Both the position numbers and the translations under genes were made by a program. A model generated the notes under the pieces. The model was not told the DNA's origin. It saw nothing but the letters and a program-made list of their open reading frames with translations, and made no database searches. Shown piece after piece: positions 1-11,382 of a stretch of DNA of 64,000 bases. The number at the start of each line of letters is the position of its first letter. Positions within the stretch are counted from its first letter, which is position 1. The DNA comes from Prunus persica (Eukaryota; Streptophyta; Magnoliopsida; Rosales; Rosaceae): the NCBI RefSeq assembly GCF_000346465.2, contig NC_034013.1, positions 1,612,143 through 1,676,142 of the forward strand. Direction: 5' to 3'.

Positions 1-1030
1 CAAGTGATATTGAGTAAGAGGGGAATCTAGCTGGACTTAGTCGCCAAGGAGGTGGATTCTTATTCAAGTGAGGCTAGGGATTGGTATGCATAAAGACGAG
101 TCCAATACACTTCAATGAAGGATATCCTGATTATTATTATTATTATTATTATTTTGGTCAAGGATATCCTGATTATTATTATTATTATTATTATTTTGGT
201 CAAGGATATCCTGATTATATGGACCTCCAAAGTCCTTATGAGGTGTGAATAAGGAAATGTATATGATACCAAGGAGGTCCCTGCTCTTTAATAGGTGGAT
301 TTAATTAGGGTTTTGTATCAACATAAAAGGAGGTCCCTGCTCTCTTAGTAAGTGTCGTTCAAAACATCTAGTCCCTATTGCTGGTTGAACGTAAGGAATC
401 TACAAAGAGTAGACCTTCTTTTGAACTTTTTATCAATGACATCTTTAGGTATGTACTATTGCTATTAATATTTTTATGTGTTTCGATAATTTTTCTTCTT
501 CATGTGATTCTAAGTGTGTCTAAAGAATTTATGTAATAAGTTTACAGAGATGGCTTTCAATTTCTAACATCCTCGACAAAAAGGTATTCATCTAATTGCC
601 CTAAATATAGTTTATGATCTTCTCAAATGTTCTGCAATTTTCTGAATTCATTTTTACTATATATAGTTATATATCTTGGCAAATGAATGGAGAAAAATTA
701 GGCTCTCAACATGCATGAATTTTTAAGCAGATCTTCAAGTTCCACGTAGTGCTCATGATGAAAAAAAAAAAAAAAAAAGGGTCTCTTTTACGGTTGGGAG
801 TGCGTGTAGAGAGGCTAGTTATATAATAACTCAGTCTGTTTGTGAAGTATCACACTTAGCATATAAACGATCTTAATTATGATCAAAATGTGATTTTTCC
901 TTAATGCTTAATGAGAAGTCCTTAGGCTTTCTTCCAGTCATTCATCTTAGCTCCATTCAAAGCCGACCCTTGAGTTTATCGAGGTCTGGAGTGACAACAA
1001 ATAAATAGCCTACATAACCATATTTACATA
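1..1030. other. AT-rich intergenic DNA, no gene recognised
   Basis: No open frame in this stretch resembles a known protein. It contains the 42-bp tandem array listed separately, a poly-A run near 761-778, and otherwise AT-rich sequence. The only long frame (minus strand, about 60-272) is made by the ATT array and is low complexity. Confidence 0.6.
118..217. repeat. 42-bp tandem array containing (ATT)n microsatellite
   Basis: A unit beginning AAGGATATCCTG and followed by about eight ATT triplets and TTTTGGTC starts at 118, 160 and, as a partial copy, at 202. The array is therefore two full units plus a fragment, with a trinucleotide microsatellite nested in each full unit. It is likely to vary in length between individuals. 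Confidence 0.85.
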
Positions 1031-1339
1031 TGAACAATATACACATTTAAAGATTGGAAACAAAATCATAGGTTTAGTTATGGTTCAACAATGAGGTCGG
1101 GCCAACCAAAACTCAAAGATTTCATGCTTGGGTTGAGCTTGAACTGGGCCATTTCAGCATAGTTATTATTTAGGGCCCGATTGGGTTGAGCTTGGGTTTC
1201 AATGTCTTGTCCCAAGCCTACCCATATGAACCGTTGGTCCGCTCATTGAAATTATATTATTATAAATAATATTCAACTATATTGCATACTAGTCTCTTGA
1301 CGCATGTTCATGCATGTGCCAATTGATTTTTTTTTCTTT

Positions 1340-1852
1340 TTTATTTTTTTTTAGAATTAAGAAAAGATAACAGGGTAGTTATGTTCCATAAAAGTAGGAC
1401 CTATTATCTTATTTTGTTTTTAATTTTAATTTTTTTAATATTAAAAAATATGAATTTACCATATTATCCTCATTTAATTAATAATTTCAATTCTTAATGT
1501 TTGAATTAACAAATGGCATTTTCTGGTATTTTGAAGTTTCACCATTCTCTACCTTTTGTTTTATATATACTAGCCTCTCTGCACGCGCTTCCGCGCTTGC
1601 GAGAGGTTTTTTAAAAAAAATAAGTAAATTTATTTTAGAATTAAAAAAGATAATGGGTAGTTGTGTTCCATAAAAATAGGATCCATTATCTGCTTTTTCT
1701 TTTTCTTTTAATTTTTTTAAATATGAAAAAGTGTGAATTTACTATATTATCCTCATTTAATTAATAATTTGAATTCTTAATGTTTGCATTAACCAAGGGC
1801 ATTTTCTGGTATTTTGAATGTTTCACCATTCTCTGCCTTTTGCTTTATATAT
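1340..1852. repeat. Spaced direct duplication (~220 bp, ~280-bp period) around a GC-rich hairpin
   Basis: The stretch from about 1350 to 1565 (TTTAGAATTAA ... CACCATTCTCT ... TTTATATATA) recurs at about 1632-1848 with scattered substitutions and small indels. Between the copies, at about 1570-1606, sits a GC-rich imperfect hairpin whose arms begin CCTCTC and end GAGAGG, with CGCGC and GCGC in the stem. That is an abrupt change from the AT-rich surroundings. It looks like part of a mobile element, but neither ends nor a target duplication could be fixed. Confidence 0.6.
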
Positions 1853-2128
1853 ATAGATATATTATAAACTAAATATATTGTATCTTTGATTAAATATGTC
1901 ATAATTCATAGCCAAATATCATACATAATATAGACTAAAGATTTACAAATAATATTTTTTAAATATGAAATGGACAGGCTTGACTGGGTCTACACGAGCC
2001 AGGCTACATCGGGCTCGAACAAGTCAGACTAAGGTCGGGCTTGGATTTCAAATTTTAACCCAAGCCCTACTCGACATAATATCGGGCCAAGCCATCCTGC
2101 CCATAATAAAAGAAAATAAAATAAGGGG

Positions 2129-2853
2129 TGTAGACAAAGAAATTTTGGTGCAATAAATTCCATTGACAAGAAAATAATTAGGGTTCGGTGGATTAAATCG
2201 TGGGCCCCGTAATTCGCCCATGTGGCATGTGACTCATCAAAATCGGATTAGTTGTCAAAAATGACACATGGCGACATCCGACGGAGTGCATCGAACGATT
2301 CAAGATGAAGACAAAATTAAAGGAAAGAATCTTCTGTGATTGACTTTGATTTAAATCAAATATTAATCAGGTCAATCAATTGAAGATAATCTGGTTAAAT
2401 CGCCAGATTATGGGAATTGATTTAAATCAAATCAGAATCCCACAAATCAAGGTTTTAAATAGGGAAAGTTATTTAGGTCAAGCATCCGACAAAAGCCTAT
2501 AAATAGGAGGCTTCAAGACGAAAGAAGGGGTCGGAGAAAAAAAACCTAGCACTCAGAAGAAACAGAAAACTCTCTGCATTCTTCGCCCTACTTTGGAAGA
2601 GCCACCAAGCACAACAAATACGTGCCGGTTCCTTCACCATAGAAAAATCCCAAACACCAAACAAGCTTCGTGCTACCCGTTTGATCAAGATCAAGTCTCT
2701 ACGACCCTTGTATCAAACACAAATTTTCTTTAAACACTTTGGAGATCGAATCAGAGGATTCAATACAGAGATTGTAACCCTAAATTTCATTAATACAAAA
2801 TTATTTTGTACACGTGTTCTTGTCTCATTTGTCGCAGGAAATTCGTGTTTACA
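2129..2853 (+). repeat. 5' long terminal repeat of the gag-only element
   Basis: This 725-bp repeat has TG...CA ends. It matches 6680-7403 almost throughout. Visible differences are two adjacent substitutions near 2297, one in an A-run near 2535 (one base longer here), C/T near 2638 and C/A near 2705. A TATA box (TATAAATA, 2499-2506) in the middle marks the likely U3/R promoter. Confidence 0.95.
2499..2506 (+). promoter_or_regulatory. TATA box of the 5' LTR
   Basis: TATAAATA lies in a GC-richer context, with the start of the transcribed repeat expected about 30 bp downstream. The same box is kept at 7049-7056 in the 3' LTR, which could drive transcription into the flanking DNA. Confidence 0.6.
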
Positions 2854-2857
2854 AATT

Positions 2858-2875
2858 TGGCACGCCCGGTGGGAC
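2858..2875 (+). other. Primer-binding-site candidate
   Basis: Four bases after the 5' LTR comes TGGCACGCCCGGTGGGAC. The TGG start fits pairing to the CCA end of a tRNA, and GC content rises sharply here. I could not assign the tRNA from memory. Confidence 0.5.
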
Positions 2876-2933
2876 AATCTCTGCCTCTCATCTCTTTCTC
2901 CAGTTCCAAAATCAATCAACACATCGAAAAACG

Positions 2934-5126
2934 ATGGCTTCCAAGAAGATTCAATCCGTTCCCGCGACGAGAGGCAAAAGCGTGAGCACCTCCTTCTCAA
3001 GCGAAGATTCTGCTGGGGTCGTCACCCGGAGCAAGGCCAAGGCGATATCCGTAACTTGACATGTCACTTCCATACCGACTCAAGCCAAGGCGAAAGATGT
3101 GAACCGAAGGCGTGAACCAGTCATCAATTTGGCAAGGAAGACTATCGTCAGAGCGGATGAGAGAAACTCTTCGAACGAAGAAAAGAGTTTTTCATGTTCG
3201 AAGAATTCAGGAGAATGCTTACTCTCGCCTGTTTCAGACGTTGACTCGAGCACAGATTCATACCATGGATCCCCACCTGACGACCAACAGAAGAAGATTG
3301 CCTCGGCGTCTGTAGGTGAGTCTTATTCTATGGCTATGCAGGTCATGGTGACGGGAGCAATGTCTATTGAAGAACAACTGGCCTATATGAGTGAAGCGGT
3401 CACGAAACTGACGAAGATGGTCGAAGAGAAGGATGTGCAGATTGCTTCTCTCATTAACAAGTGGGAGACACATCAAGATAAGGAACCTAGCCAAGACGTG
3501 CATAAGAAAGAATCACATCATGAAGCTGAATCCAGTGAGAAAGGATTGGGTCATGAAACAGAGTCGGGTGATAAGTCGCACGGAAAAGGCGACACAGCCT
3601 CGGTGGGTTCTTTATCTATCCAACAACTTCAGGACATGATCACGAACACCATCAGGGCTCAATATGGTGGACCTTCTCAAGATACATTTATCTATTCCAA
3701 GCCTTACACCAAAAGGTTAGACAACCTTCGAATGCCAACGGGCTATCAACCTCCAAAGTTCATGCAGTTTGATGGAAAAGGTAACCCTAAACAACATGTT
3801 GCCCACTTCATCGAGATGTGCAACAGCGCTGGCACTAACGACGATTATCTCGTGAAGCAATTTGTCCGATCACTCCGAGGCACTGCATTCAACTGGTACA
3901 TTGACTTGGAACCTGAGTCAATTGACAGCTGGGAACAAATGGAGAGAGAATTCCTCAACCGCTTCTATAGCACTCGTCGCTCAGTTAGCATGCTAGAGCT
4001 CACTAGCACAAAGCAGCGAAAAGACGAACTTGTTATTGACTACATCAATCGTTGGCGTTCATTAAGCCTCGACTGCAAAGATCGAGTCTCAGAGTTATCG
4101 GCTGTAGAGATGTGCATTCAAGGTATGCATTGGGGTCTGCTCTACATTCTTCAAGGGATCAAACCCCGTAGCTTTGAAGAATTGACCACTCGTGCGCATG
4201 ACATAGAGCTAAGTATCGCTAATCACGATGGAAGAAAGGAAATGGTGAGTGATCATCGAAATGACAAGTCGTCGAGAAATGGGGCAGACTCTTTGAGGAC
4301 ACGCATCTTGGAGTCAATGACGATCAGTGCTACTCCAATGAAGATTTCCACTCGAGGCAAGAAAGATGCGAGGAAGGCCGAGTCAACTCAAGATCAAGAA
4401 CCACGACGACACACCCTAAAAGAAATGAAGGAGAAGAAGTATCCTTTTCCAGACTCTGACGTAGAAGGCATGCTGGAAGACTTACTTGAGAAGAAGGTGA
4501 TTGAGTTACCTGAGTGCAAACGCCCTGAAGAGATGAATCATATTAACCACCCGAAATACTGTATGTACCATCGTGTCATCAATCATCCAGTGGAAAAGTG
4601 CTTCGTGTTGAAAGATCTCATCATGAAGTTGGCACAACAAGGAAGAATCGAAATGGATCTTGACAAGGTGGTAGAGTCTAACCATGCTACGATCTCATTT
4701 GTCTTATCTGGTTCGGCACATTCGCCCTCACTACAATCACTGGGGGCATTCTCTGAAACCCATCAACTCAATCCGTATGAGTGTGTTGGGGTGAAAAGTC
4801 AAAGTAGTGTCGATTCATTCGATGACAATAATGAAGGATGGGCATTGGCTACTCGGAAGCAGTTACATAAGAGTGCACATTTGCCAAGAACTCCTCGATC
4901 AAAAAGGTTTGTAAGCAAAAGAAGTTCTCCTCAATCACATAAAAGGCATAGAGGAAATGAATTATCAAATATGAACAAAATGGTTCCAAAAGATGAACTC
5001 TTGAAACAAAGGTCGCCTAGCCCCATCATGCTACATGACTTCTTCCCCAAGGGATTCTTCAAGAATAATGCGTCAAGCACCTCCCGAGGTGAAAAACATA
5101 AGGAGGATACTTCTCACTTCGCTTAA
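2934..5126 (+). pseudogene. Retrotransposon gag protein, interrupted by one in-frame TGA
   Basis: The frame opens at ATG 2934 (MASKKIQS...), meets a TGA at 3057-3059, then stays open to TAA at 5124-5126, about 730 codons in all. No ATG follows closely after the TGA; a GTG lies at 3099 in the same frame. The conserved core (roughly 3740-4220) is a Retrotrans_gag domain, with motifs such as FNWYIDL, W-E-Q-M-E-R-EF and a YINRW segment. A later block with YCMYHR and HPVEKC resembles the Cys/His-containing tail of plant Ty3 gag-only elements; there is no classical CCHC knuckle. The product would be the structural protein of the virus-like particle. Either the TGA is a recent nonsense mutation or translation begins elsewhere or reads through. 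Confidence 0.85.
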
Positions 5127-5134
5127 CATAAATT

Positions 5135-5612
5135 CGACCAAACGCTCCTTCGCCAGCACGAGCCAAAACTGCATAAGGTACCAAACGCTCCTTTGCCTGC
5201 ACAAGGCACCAAACGCTCCTTTGCCTGCACGAGCCAAAACTGCACAAGGCACCAAACGCTCCTTCGCCTGCACGAGCCAAAACTGCACAAGGCACCAAAC
5301 GCTCATTCGCCAGCACGAGCCAAAATTGCATAAGGCACTAAACGCTCCTTTGCCTGCACGAGCCAAAACTGCACAAGGCACCAAACGCTCCTTCGCCTGC
5401 ACGAGCCAAAACTGCACAAGGCACCAAATGCTCATTCGCCTGCACGAGCCAAAACTGCATAAGGCACCAAAATGCTCCTTTGCCTGCACGAGTCAAAAAT
5501 GCACAAGGCACCAAACGCTCCTTCGCCTGCACGAGCCTAAACTGCACAAAGCACCAATTGCTCCTTCGTTCGCCTGCACGAGCCTAAACTGCACAAGGCA
5601 CCAAACGTTCTT
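5135..5612 (+). repeat. 43-bp tandem array inside the retrotransposon (~11 copies)
   Basis: The unit (CCAAACGCTCCTT, then CGCCTGCACGAGCC, then AAAACTGCACAAGGCA) repeats about eleven times with minor variants. One shortened copy lies near 5181-5207 and a slightly expanded one near 5560. Because 43 is not a multiple of three, the array is open in several frames on both strands and gives spurious repetitive peptides. It starts just after the gag stop. Confidence 0.9.
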
Positions 5613-5616
5613 TTCA

Positions 5617-5918
5617 CCATCCTCCATTTACGTAAAGCCTAAGCGCTTGAGCGGGTTATCACCAAGTCGGAGAGATGGATCAAACCCAAGCGGTATAGGA
5701 CGTCTACGTTCTTCACTCGTCCTCCACTTACGTAAAGCCTAAGCGCTTGAATGGGTTATCACCAAGTCGGAGAGATGGATCAAACCCAAGCGGTATAGGA
5801 CGTCTACGTTCTTCACTCATCCTCCACTTACGTAAAGCCTACGCGCTTGAGCGGGTTATCACCAAGTCGGAGAGATGGATCAAACCCAAGCGGTATAGGA
5901 CGTCTACGTTCTTCACTT
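5617..5918 (+). repeat. 100-bp tandem array inside the retrotransposon (3 copies)
   Basis: A 100-bp unit is repeated three times with very few changes. The anchor CGTAAAGCCTA falls at 5631, 5731 and 5831, and the units end in CTACGTTCTTCACT. The array follows directly on the 43-bp array and occupies the position where pol would lie in an autonomous element. Confidence 0.92.
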
Positions 5919-6439
5919 TCTTTTGAAGCACCTAAAAAAAAAAAGAGGACGACGCAAGCACAGCAATAGTATGCCAATATTGAGTTTGATGTTGCATGGT
6001 GGGAGTGCACCCAAAATAGAAGATAAAAAAAAAAAAAAAAAAAAAGAAAAAAAAATAGATGAAGAAGGAGAAGAAGACGCCGGCACAAAGAAAGAATAAC
6101 ATGCCAAGGGTAGGTTCTTGTGGCTAGAAGAAAGAAGAAAAATAATATAAAAAAAATTGACAAGAACATGATGAAACAAAGAATGGGTTCAAGCCTACCA
6201 ACAAGCAACTCTCACCACTTTGGTTGTTGAGAATTCGGATGATGCAAACTTCAAAGTCGTAGACCTTCTTGCCAACAAGAGGAGTTTTTCTCAATATTCA
6301 TGAACATAGTGCAATTTAAAGAAACCAAAGACCATCAAAGCTCCTAGTAGGGTTTCTCATTCCTAGTTTAGGAAAGTATGGGATTTTGTATCTTGCTTCC
6401 CAAGATCTTACCAATATTGGATATTATTAAGCTTAATAA

Positions 6440-6605
6440 TATCACAAAAAAAAAAAAAAAAAAAGGGGGAAACCAACGTTGGAAATAGGTTAGATATTCT
6501 CAATGATATCTACCAAAAAAAAAAAAAAAAAAAAAAGGAAACCAACGTTGGAAATAGGTTAGATATTCTCAATGATATCTACCCCCAAAAAAAAAAAAAA
6601 AAAAA
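6440..6605 (+). repeat. Poly-A / 'ACCAACGTTGGAAATAGG' tandem duplication
   Basis: Three long A-runs (near 6446-6464, 6514-6536 and 6586-6606) alternate with two copies of a block beginning ACCAACGTTGGAAATAGG and ending GATATCTACC, a period of about 70 bp. It lies close to the 3' end of the internal region. Confidence 0.8.
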
Positions 6606-6665
6606 AGGAACACTTCAAGCTGCACCTCCTACATGTGAAAAGGCACATGTCTACAATGCATCATG

Positions 6666-6679
6666 AAGTGGGGGCAATT
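6666..6679 (+). other. Polypurine tract before the 3' LTR
   Basis: AAGTGGGGGCAATT immediately precedes the TG start of the 3' LTR. This is the usual place and composition of a plus-strand priming site, apart from the pyrimidines near its end. Confidence 0.6.
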
Positions 6680-7403
6680 TGTAGACAAAGAAATTTTGGT
6701 GCAATAAATTCCATTGACAAGAAAATAATTAGGGTTCGGTGGATTAAATCGTGGGCCCCGTAATTCGCCCATGTGGCATGTGACTCATCAAAATCGGATT
6801 AGTTGTCAAAAATGACACATGGCGACATCCGACGGAGTGCATCGAACAGTTCAAGATGAAGACAAAATTAAAGGAAAGAATCTTCTGTGATTGACTTTGA
6901 TTTAAATCAAATATTAATCAGGTCAATCAATTGAAGATAATCTGGTTAAATCGCCAGATTATGGGAATTGATTTAAATCAAATCAGAATCCCACAAATCA
7001 AGGTTTTAAATAGGGAAAGTTATTTAGGTCAAGCATCCGACAAAAGCCTATAAATAGGAGGCTTCAAGACGAAAGAAGGGGTCGGAGAAAAAAACCTAGC
7101 ACTCAGAAGAAACAGAAAACTCTCTGCATTCTTCGCCCTACTTTGGAAGAGCCACCAAGCACAACAAATACGTGCCGGTTCCTTCATCATAGAAAAATCC
7201 CAAACACCAAACAAGCTTCGTGCTACCCGTTTGATCAAGATCAAGTCTCTAAGACCCTTGTATCAAACACAAATTTTCTTTAAACACTTTGGAGATCGAA
7301 TCAGAGGATTCAATACAGAGATTGTAACCCTAAATTTCATTAATACAAAATTATTTTGTACACGTGTTCTTGTCTCATTTGTCGCAGGAAATTCGTGTTT
7401 ACA
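6680..7403 (+). repeat. 3' long terminal repeat of the gag-only element
   Basis: This 724-bp repeat is nearly identical to 2129-2853 and ends in TTTACA directly before the second AGGGG target copy. Its own TATA box is at 7049-7056. Confidence 0.95.
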
Positions 7404-7408
7404 AGGGG

Positions 7409-10400
7409 AGTGTATTCAATTGAGATTTTAATGGAAATCTTTGAAGCTTAAAAGTCTAGTGGTATTCAATTAGGATTTTTAAGTAATCTTTCAATTGAGA
7501 TTTTAATGGATTGCTTTGAAACTTAATATTCAATTAGGATTTTTAAGTAATCAGTACAAGTCTGGTGGTATTCAATTGGGACTTTTAAAAGATAAGAAAA
7601 AGTACTGTGGTATTCAAAAACTTAAGAATAAGGAGAACATAGCAAAAACATGTTGAAGAATATAAAGTCTCACATCATAAACTTGACTAAATAAACTATA
7701 ACTTATAATAAGTGGTTCCACTACTAATAACACCAAGACCTTCTATAATAAAACCTCACACTTATTGGACTTTATAGATGGTTAAATTGAGGATAATATC
7801 GATGTTATTAGTGGTGGGCCACATGCCCGTCTCTCTGAATTTAACAAAACACATATTCCTAACTCAAATTGAAACTTTCTTTGACCAAATGTTTTTTTAT
7901 TTACTTTTTTTGCTATAAAACCTGATTAGCAGAGAGAGCACAAAAGCTGTCAGATTCTTCATCTAGGAAGCCCTCTCCTCCCTCTTCATTATCCCCCCAG
8001 CATAGATTGGTTGAGCTTCCCGCACATTTTGGACAAATTTTTGGCTCTTCTTTCCTTGTAGACAAGCTTCTTTTTTATTCTCTGTGTGTTGTTGTGTTGG
8101 CATTTTGTACTCGAGGCAGAGCCAAAGTTGCTTATTGCAGACTACTGACTCAATGAATGAACAAGCCCGTGTTTCATGACTAGTTTTTAATGCTCTCCAT
8201 CTCAACTTGGTATTTTGGTATTACTTGTTTAACCATGTTTTCCACGCCCTTGCTTTGCTAGACCAATCTTCATTAAATGAAGCTTGAAGCATACTAGGAG
8301 TGGGGGTTGAGGGACTTTGGCTAACCCGAATTCAATTCACGCTTTGAAAAATTTTATTTTGAAGGATACATAGTCTTACGTGAATTAAAATCTATTAAAA
8401 TTATAAGTAAATCTTGTAATTACAATCTACAAAGCGGGAGATCAGAGTACCTCTTGCCATAGCTTCATTTTAGTAACAAATTAATGCAAGTTTCTACAAA
8501 AAAAACAATAAATAAATATAGAGTTAGATCCCTCGTCGGTGATATCATTCATTGTAAGCTTGGATCAATTCTATAAAAGTATTTATAATTCCAATAAATA
8601 CACGAAAAACTTTATTGAGAAGTCGAAGTTTAGCTTCTATTCCCAAGTCCCAAGGCTACACTTTGGTTCGGGAGAGGCAAAGTGCCATTTTGTCTATTTT
8701 ATGCGCAACATATGCAGCTCAACCTAAGGACTGCCAGCTCAAAACAAGAATTATTTTATTTTTCAAACCAGGTTGAAATTTCCGACCTAGGAAATGGAGA
8801 AAATTGAGTATCAAATCTATTGAAAATCGCAATGCATGTGATTAATTAGTACAAAAAATAATTGGGAGGATGCTTTGAAATGTCCTCTTTTGTTGATCTA
8901 TGAATCTTTTCAACACGTGTCAATTATTTCAATGTAAAATAATCGAGTGAATTGAGCAGACTTGCTAACAAATATGCCATTCCTTAATGATGTATGCGTG
9001 GCGTGCCAGTATCAGGATTAAAAATGACTCTGGATACGAGTGGATGATGAATATGTTATTGATCTTGGCTTTTTATTGAACGATTGTGATCGAGATAGGA
9101 ACAGATTCTCGACTGTGAGGTTCTAGACCTCGACTACCAGGCCTTTCAGAATGAGATAGAGGTTTAATAGTCTCACCGAGCTTGGTATCTTGGTGGTGCC
9201 TGCTGAAGGCGTTACTGCCAAAGGTTCTCATCTTCCCATCACTTGCTGAAGATACCACATTTCACCCATTTTAAGTTGAATCCAGTTTTCGACTTCAACA
9301 AATGCACTAAATGATAGGCTAATTTGTGAAGGCAATCTGACGTTGAAATCTTTACATATTGGAAAAACTTGCCACCATATGCCTATAAATATGTTGATAA
9401 GTTGTGTACATATAAGCTTGGGCAGGGACGGACCCAGGATTTGAAAATAGGGTGGGCTAAATTTACCTTACATACAAACCTAGAAAGCTTGACAGGTACA
9501 AGCGAATTTCATTGAAGTATGAATTTTAAGGTCAATTCGCAACTACATGATAAATTTTTCCATGAAAGGAAAAAGAATTGAAAGCATTTATGATCCATCA
9601 TAAAAGAAGAAGAAGAAAAAACTGAACCATTTTATTCCATCTAACCAAGCCAACTTGGAAAATAAAAATGAAAAGAAGCTAGCCAAAATTTATAAGAAAA
9701 AAAATTTTGAATTTACGTTTTATGTACACTAGAAAAGGTAAAGTTCTTTTTTTTTTTATAGAAAAAAGTAAAGGATGTTCTCTAGGAATGTGTGTTTTCT
9801 GAAAAGGGCTGAGTATTAAATATTAATGTGGGGTTAGTTTTTATTTTACTTACTGCCACACTTGTGGGATTAGTTAACTAAAGAAAAAAAAAGAGATTTT
9901 ATGTGGCTAGGATCACTGGGATGGAGTGTGTAAAAGTGTGCTTTGGTGGGCTAAATATTAATATTGGACTAGTAAAATATCAAGTCGCCGAGGTTATAAC
10001 CCACAAGTGTTAGCATGGACATAGTACTGTCCTTGAGCTTGGTTGAGTGGATAACCTTAGTAAACAGTAAAAATTTGATTTTTTTTTTTTAAAACAACTT
10101 ACTCTTGCATTCTATCTAATTTACGACGACATGTTTTTTGGGTTTGTGAGTAGCAAGGCCTAAAAAATCAATAATATCAGAGAAATATCATAGATATTAT
10201 CCTTTTGTAGGAGGAGGATATTTTGGAACTTCTCTATGCAATTATCATATAAGTATCGATAATTTCTACCATAAATATCGAATCCGAGAATTTCGCTCTC
10301 TCTTCAGTAACATATGGATAAAATATTGGGATATTATTGATAATATCAGGATATGTACATGGATGGAAAAAAAAAAGAAAAAAAACCAAGCTGCACAAGC

Positions 10401-10720
10401 ACACAACTGCACACGCACACATGGGGATTTGATGCCTTTTGGGATGGAATTGAGCGGCTCATGGAAAGAATTCGAGACCCAATCTTCAACTGATGTTGCT
10501 TATGGATAATGTCAACCAATCTCAGATCCATACGGGTGACATGTTAATAATTACATGCAAAACTATTTTGGGAATTTATCATTTGATGAGTACTCTTCAC
10601 AGTACACGTACTTTACGTATACAGATGATGAAGACAATGAAAAATGTGAATCTTAAAGGAACTCTATGTGGTACTAAGTCACTCATATATCTTACCATGT
10701 AATGTATAAAGTGTAAAATA
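7409..10720. other. Intergenic, repeat-derived DNA without a recognisable gene
   Basis: From 7409 to about 7620 the motif GGTATTCAATT(A/G)GGA is repeated several times with variable spacing, apparently the end of a mobile element into which or beside which the LTR element inserted. A phrase resembling GGACGGACCCAGGATTT near 9427 is of a kind that recurs near 30170 and 35095. A minus-strand frame at about 9073-9258 looks mildly coding-like but matches nothing I know. No complete gene is seen. Confidence 0.5.
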
Positions 10721-11370
10721 TGTTGGAAGTTTGAATGAAATTCAAGGACTTTATTCCCACATTGGTAGAAAGAAGAAAAAGTGAGGTCTTAATACGTGTG
10801 GTAGTCCCACACTTAGTAATTGGAAGTTGGGCAAAGTAAAAGCCAATTGAGCTTCAAATTCGATTTAGGCATTAAATATTATATAGATAATATTTAATAT
10901 TTAATTATAAAAAAGATGGGCCTTGGGCCACTTGGGTAGTTTAGATTTAAATTAATTTTTTAGTTTCGAATTAATAATTTTTTATTAATTTGGATTAGTT
11001 TAAATAACTGTTTTTTTAACAATTGTAACTCTTATGATAGAGTTTTAGAAGTTTATTTAAATTAGAAGAGGCCTCATTCGTTAAACACAGAAAAAGCATT
11101 CTACAAGCACATTGATATTGTCTAAGAGGAAAACAAACAAAGTTCGCCAAATTCTAAGTCCTAGTGGTAGGGCTTAGAATATAAACAGCTAAATCCTGGG
11201 AGACAGTCATCCGTAGAACTTCAAGCACCGATAAGGGGTGAAATTACTGTCTTTATGACATTGCATCAAATCTGCAAGCCTCTACCTCGAATCCAAGTCA
11301 GTTTCATTTATTTATTGTTTACTGTATTTCAAATTACAGTTTGTAATAAATTCAATTTCGTTGGTATATA
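10721..11370 (+). repeat. LTR-like segment, possibly a copia-type solo LTR
   Basis: The segment begins TGTTGGAAG, a common start of plant Ty1/copia LTRs, and runs as non-coding sequence with a GGGTGAAATTACTG-type region toward its end. No internal coding region flanks it. I could not fix the 3' end or a target duplication, partly because a foldback element lies at 11383. This rests on the start motif and general look only. Confidence 0.3.
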
Positions 11371-11382
11371 TATATACTGTTG

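Larger units (their letters stand above)
2124..7408 (+). mobile_element. Complete gag-only LTR retrotransposon (LARD-like) with 5-bp target duplication
   Basis: Two near-identical LTRs (2129-2853 and 6680-7403) enclose about 3.8 kb. The element begins TGTAGAC and ends TTTACA, and is flanked by AGGGG on both sides (2124-2128 and 7404-7408), the 5-bp duplication expected from an integrase. The interior carries a primer-binding-site candidate, a gag frame, tandem repeat arrays, poly-A runs and a polypurine tract. No protease, reverse transcriptase, RNase H or integrase is present. It is therefore non-autonomous and must borrow pol from another element. The gag type points to the Ty3/gypsy side. 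By eye the LTRs differ by about four substitutions and one single-base indel, so insertion was recent. Confidence 0.93.

Noticed and set aside
118..217. CRISPR-like or regulatory direct repeats
   Set aside because: Simple tandem array with a microsatellite core and no spacers; the genome is eukaryotic.
1090..2110. GGGCC/GGGCTTGG-rich stretches as coding sequence
   Set aside because: The frame at 1965-2156 has no family resemblance; such GGGC-rich stretches are typical of plant hAT subterminal regions, as in the 36.3-37.4 kb element, though no TIR was found here.
5035..5742. Long repetitive open frames on both strands over 5.0-5.7 kb
   Set aside because: They come from the 43-bp array, whose length rotates the frame; no known domain, and they overlap non-coding retrotransposon repeats.
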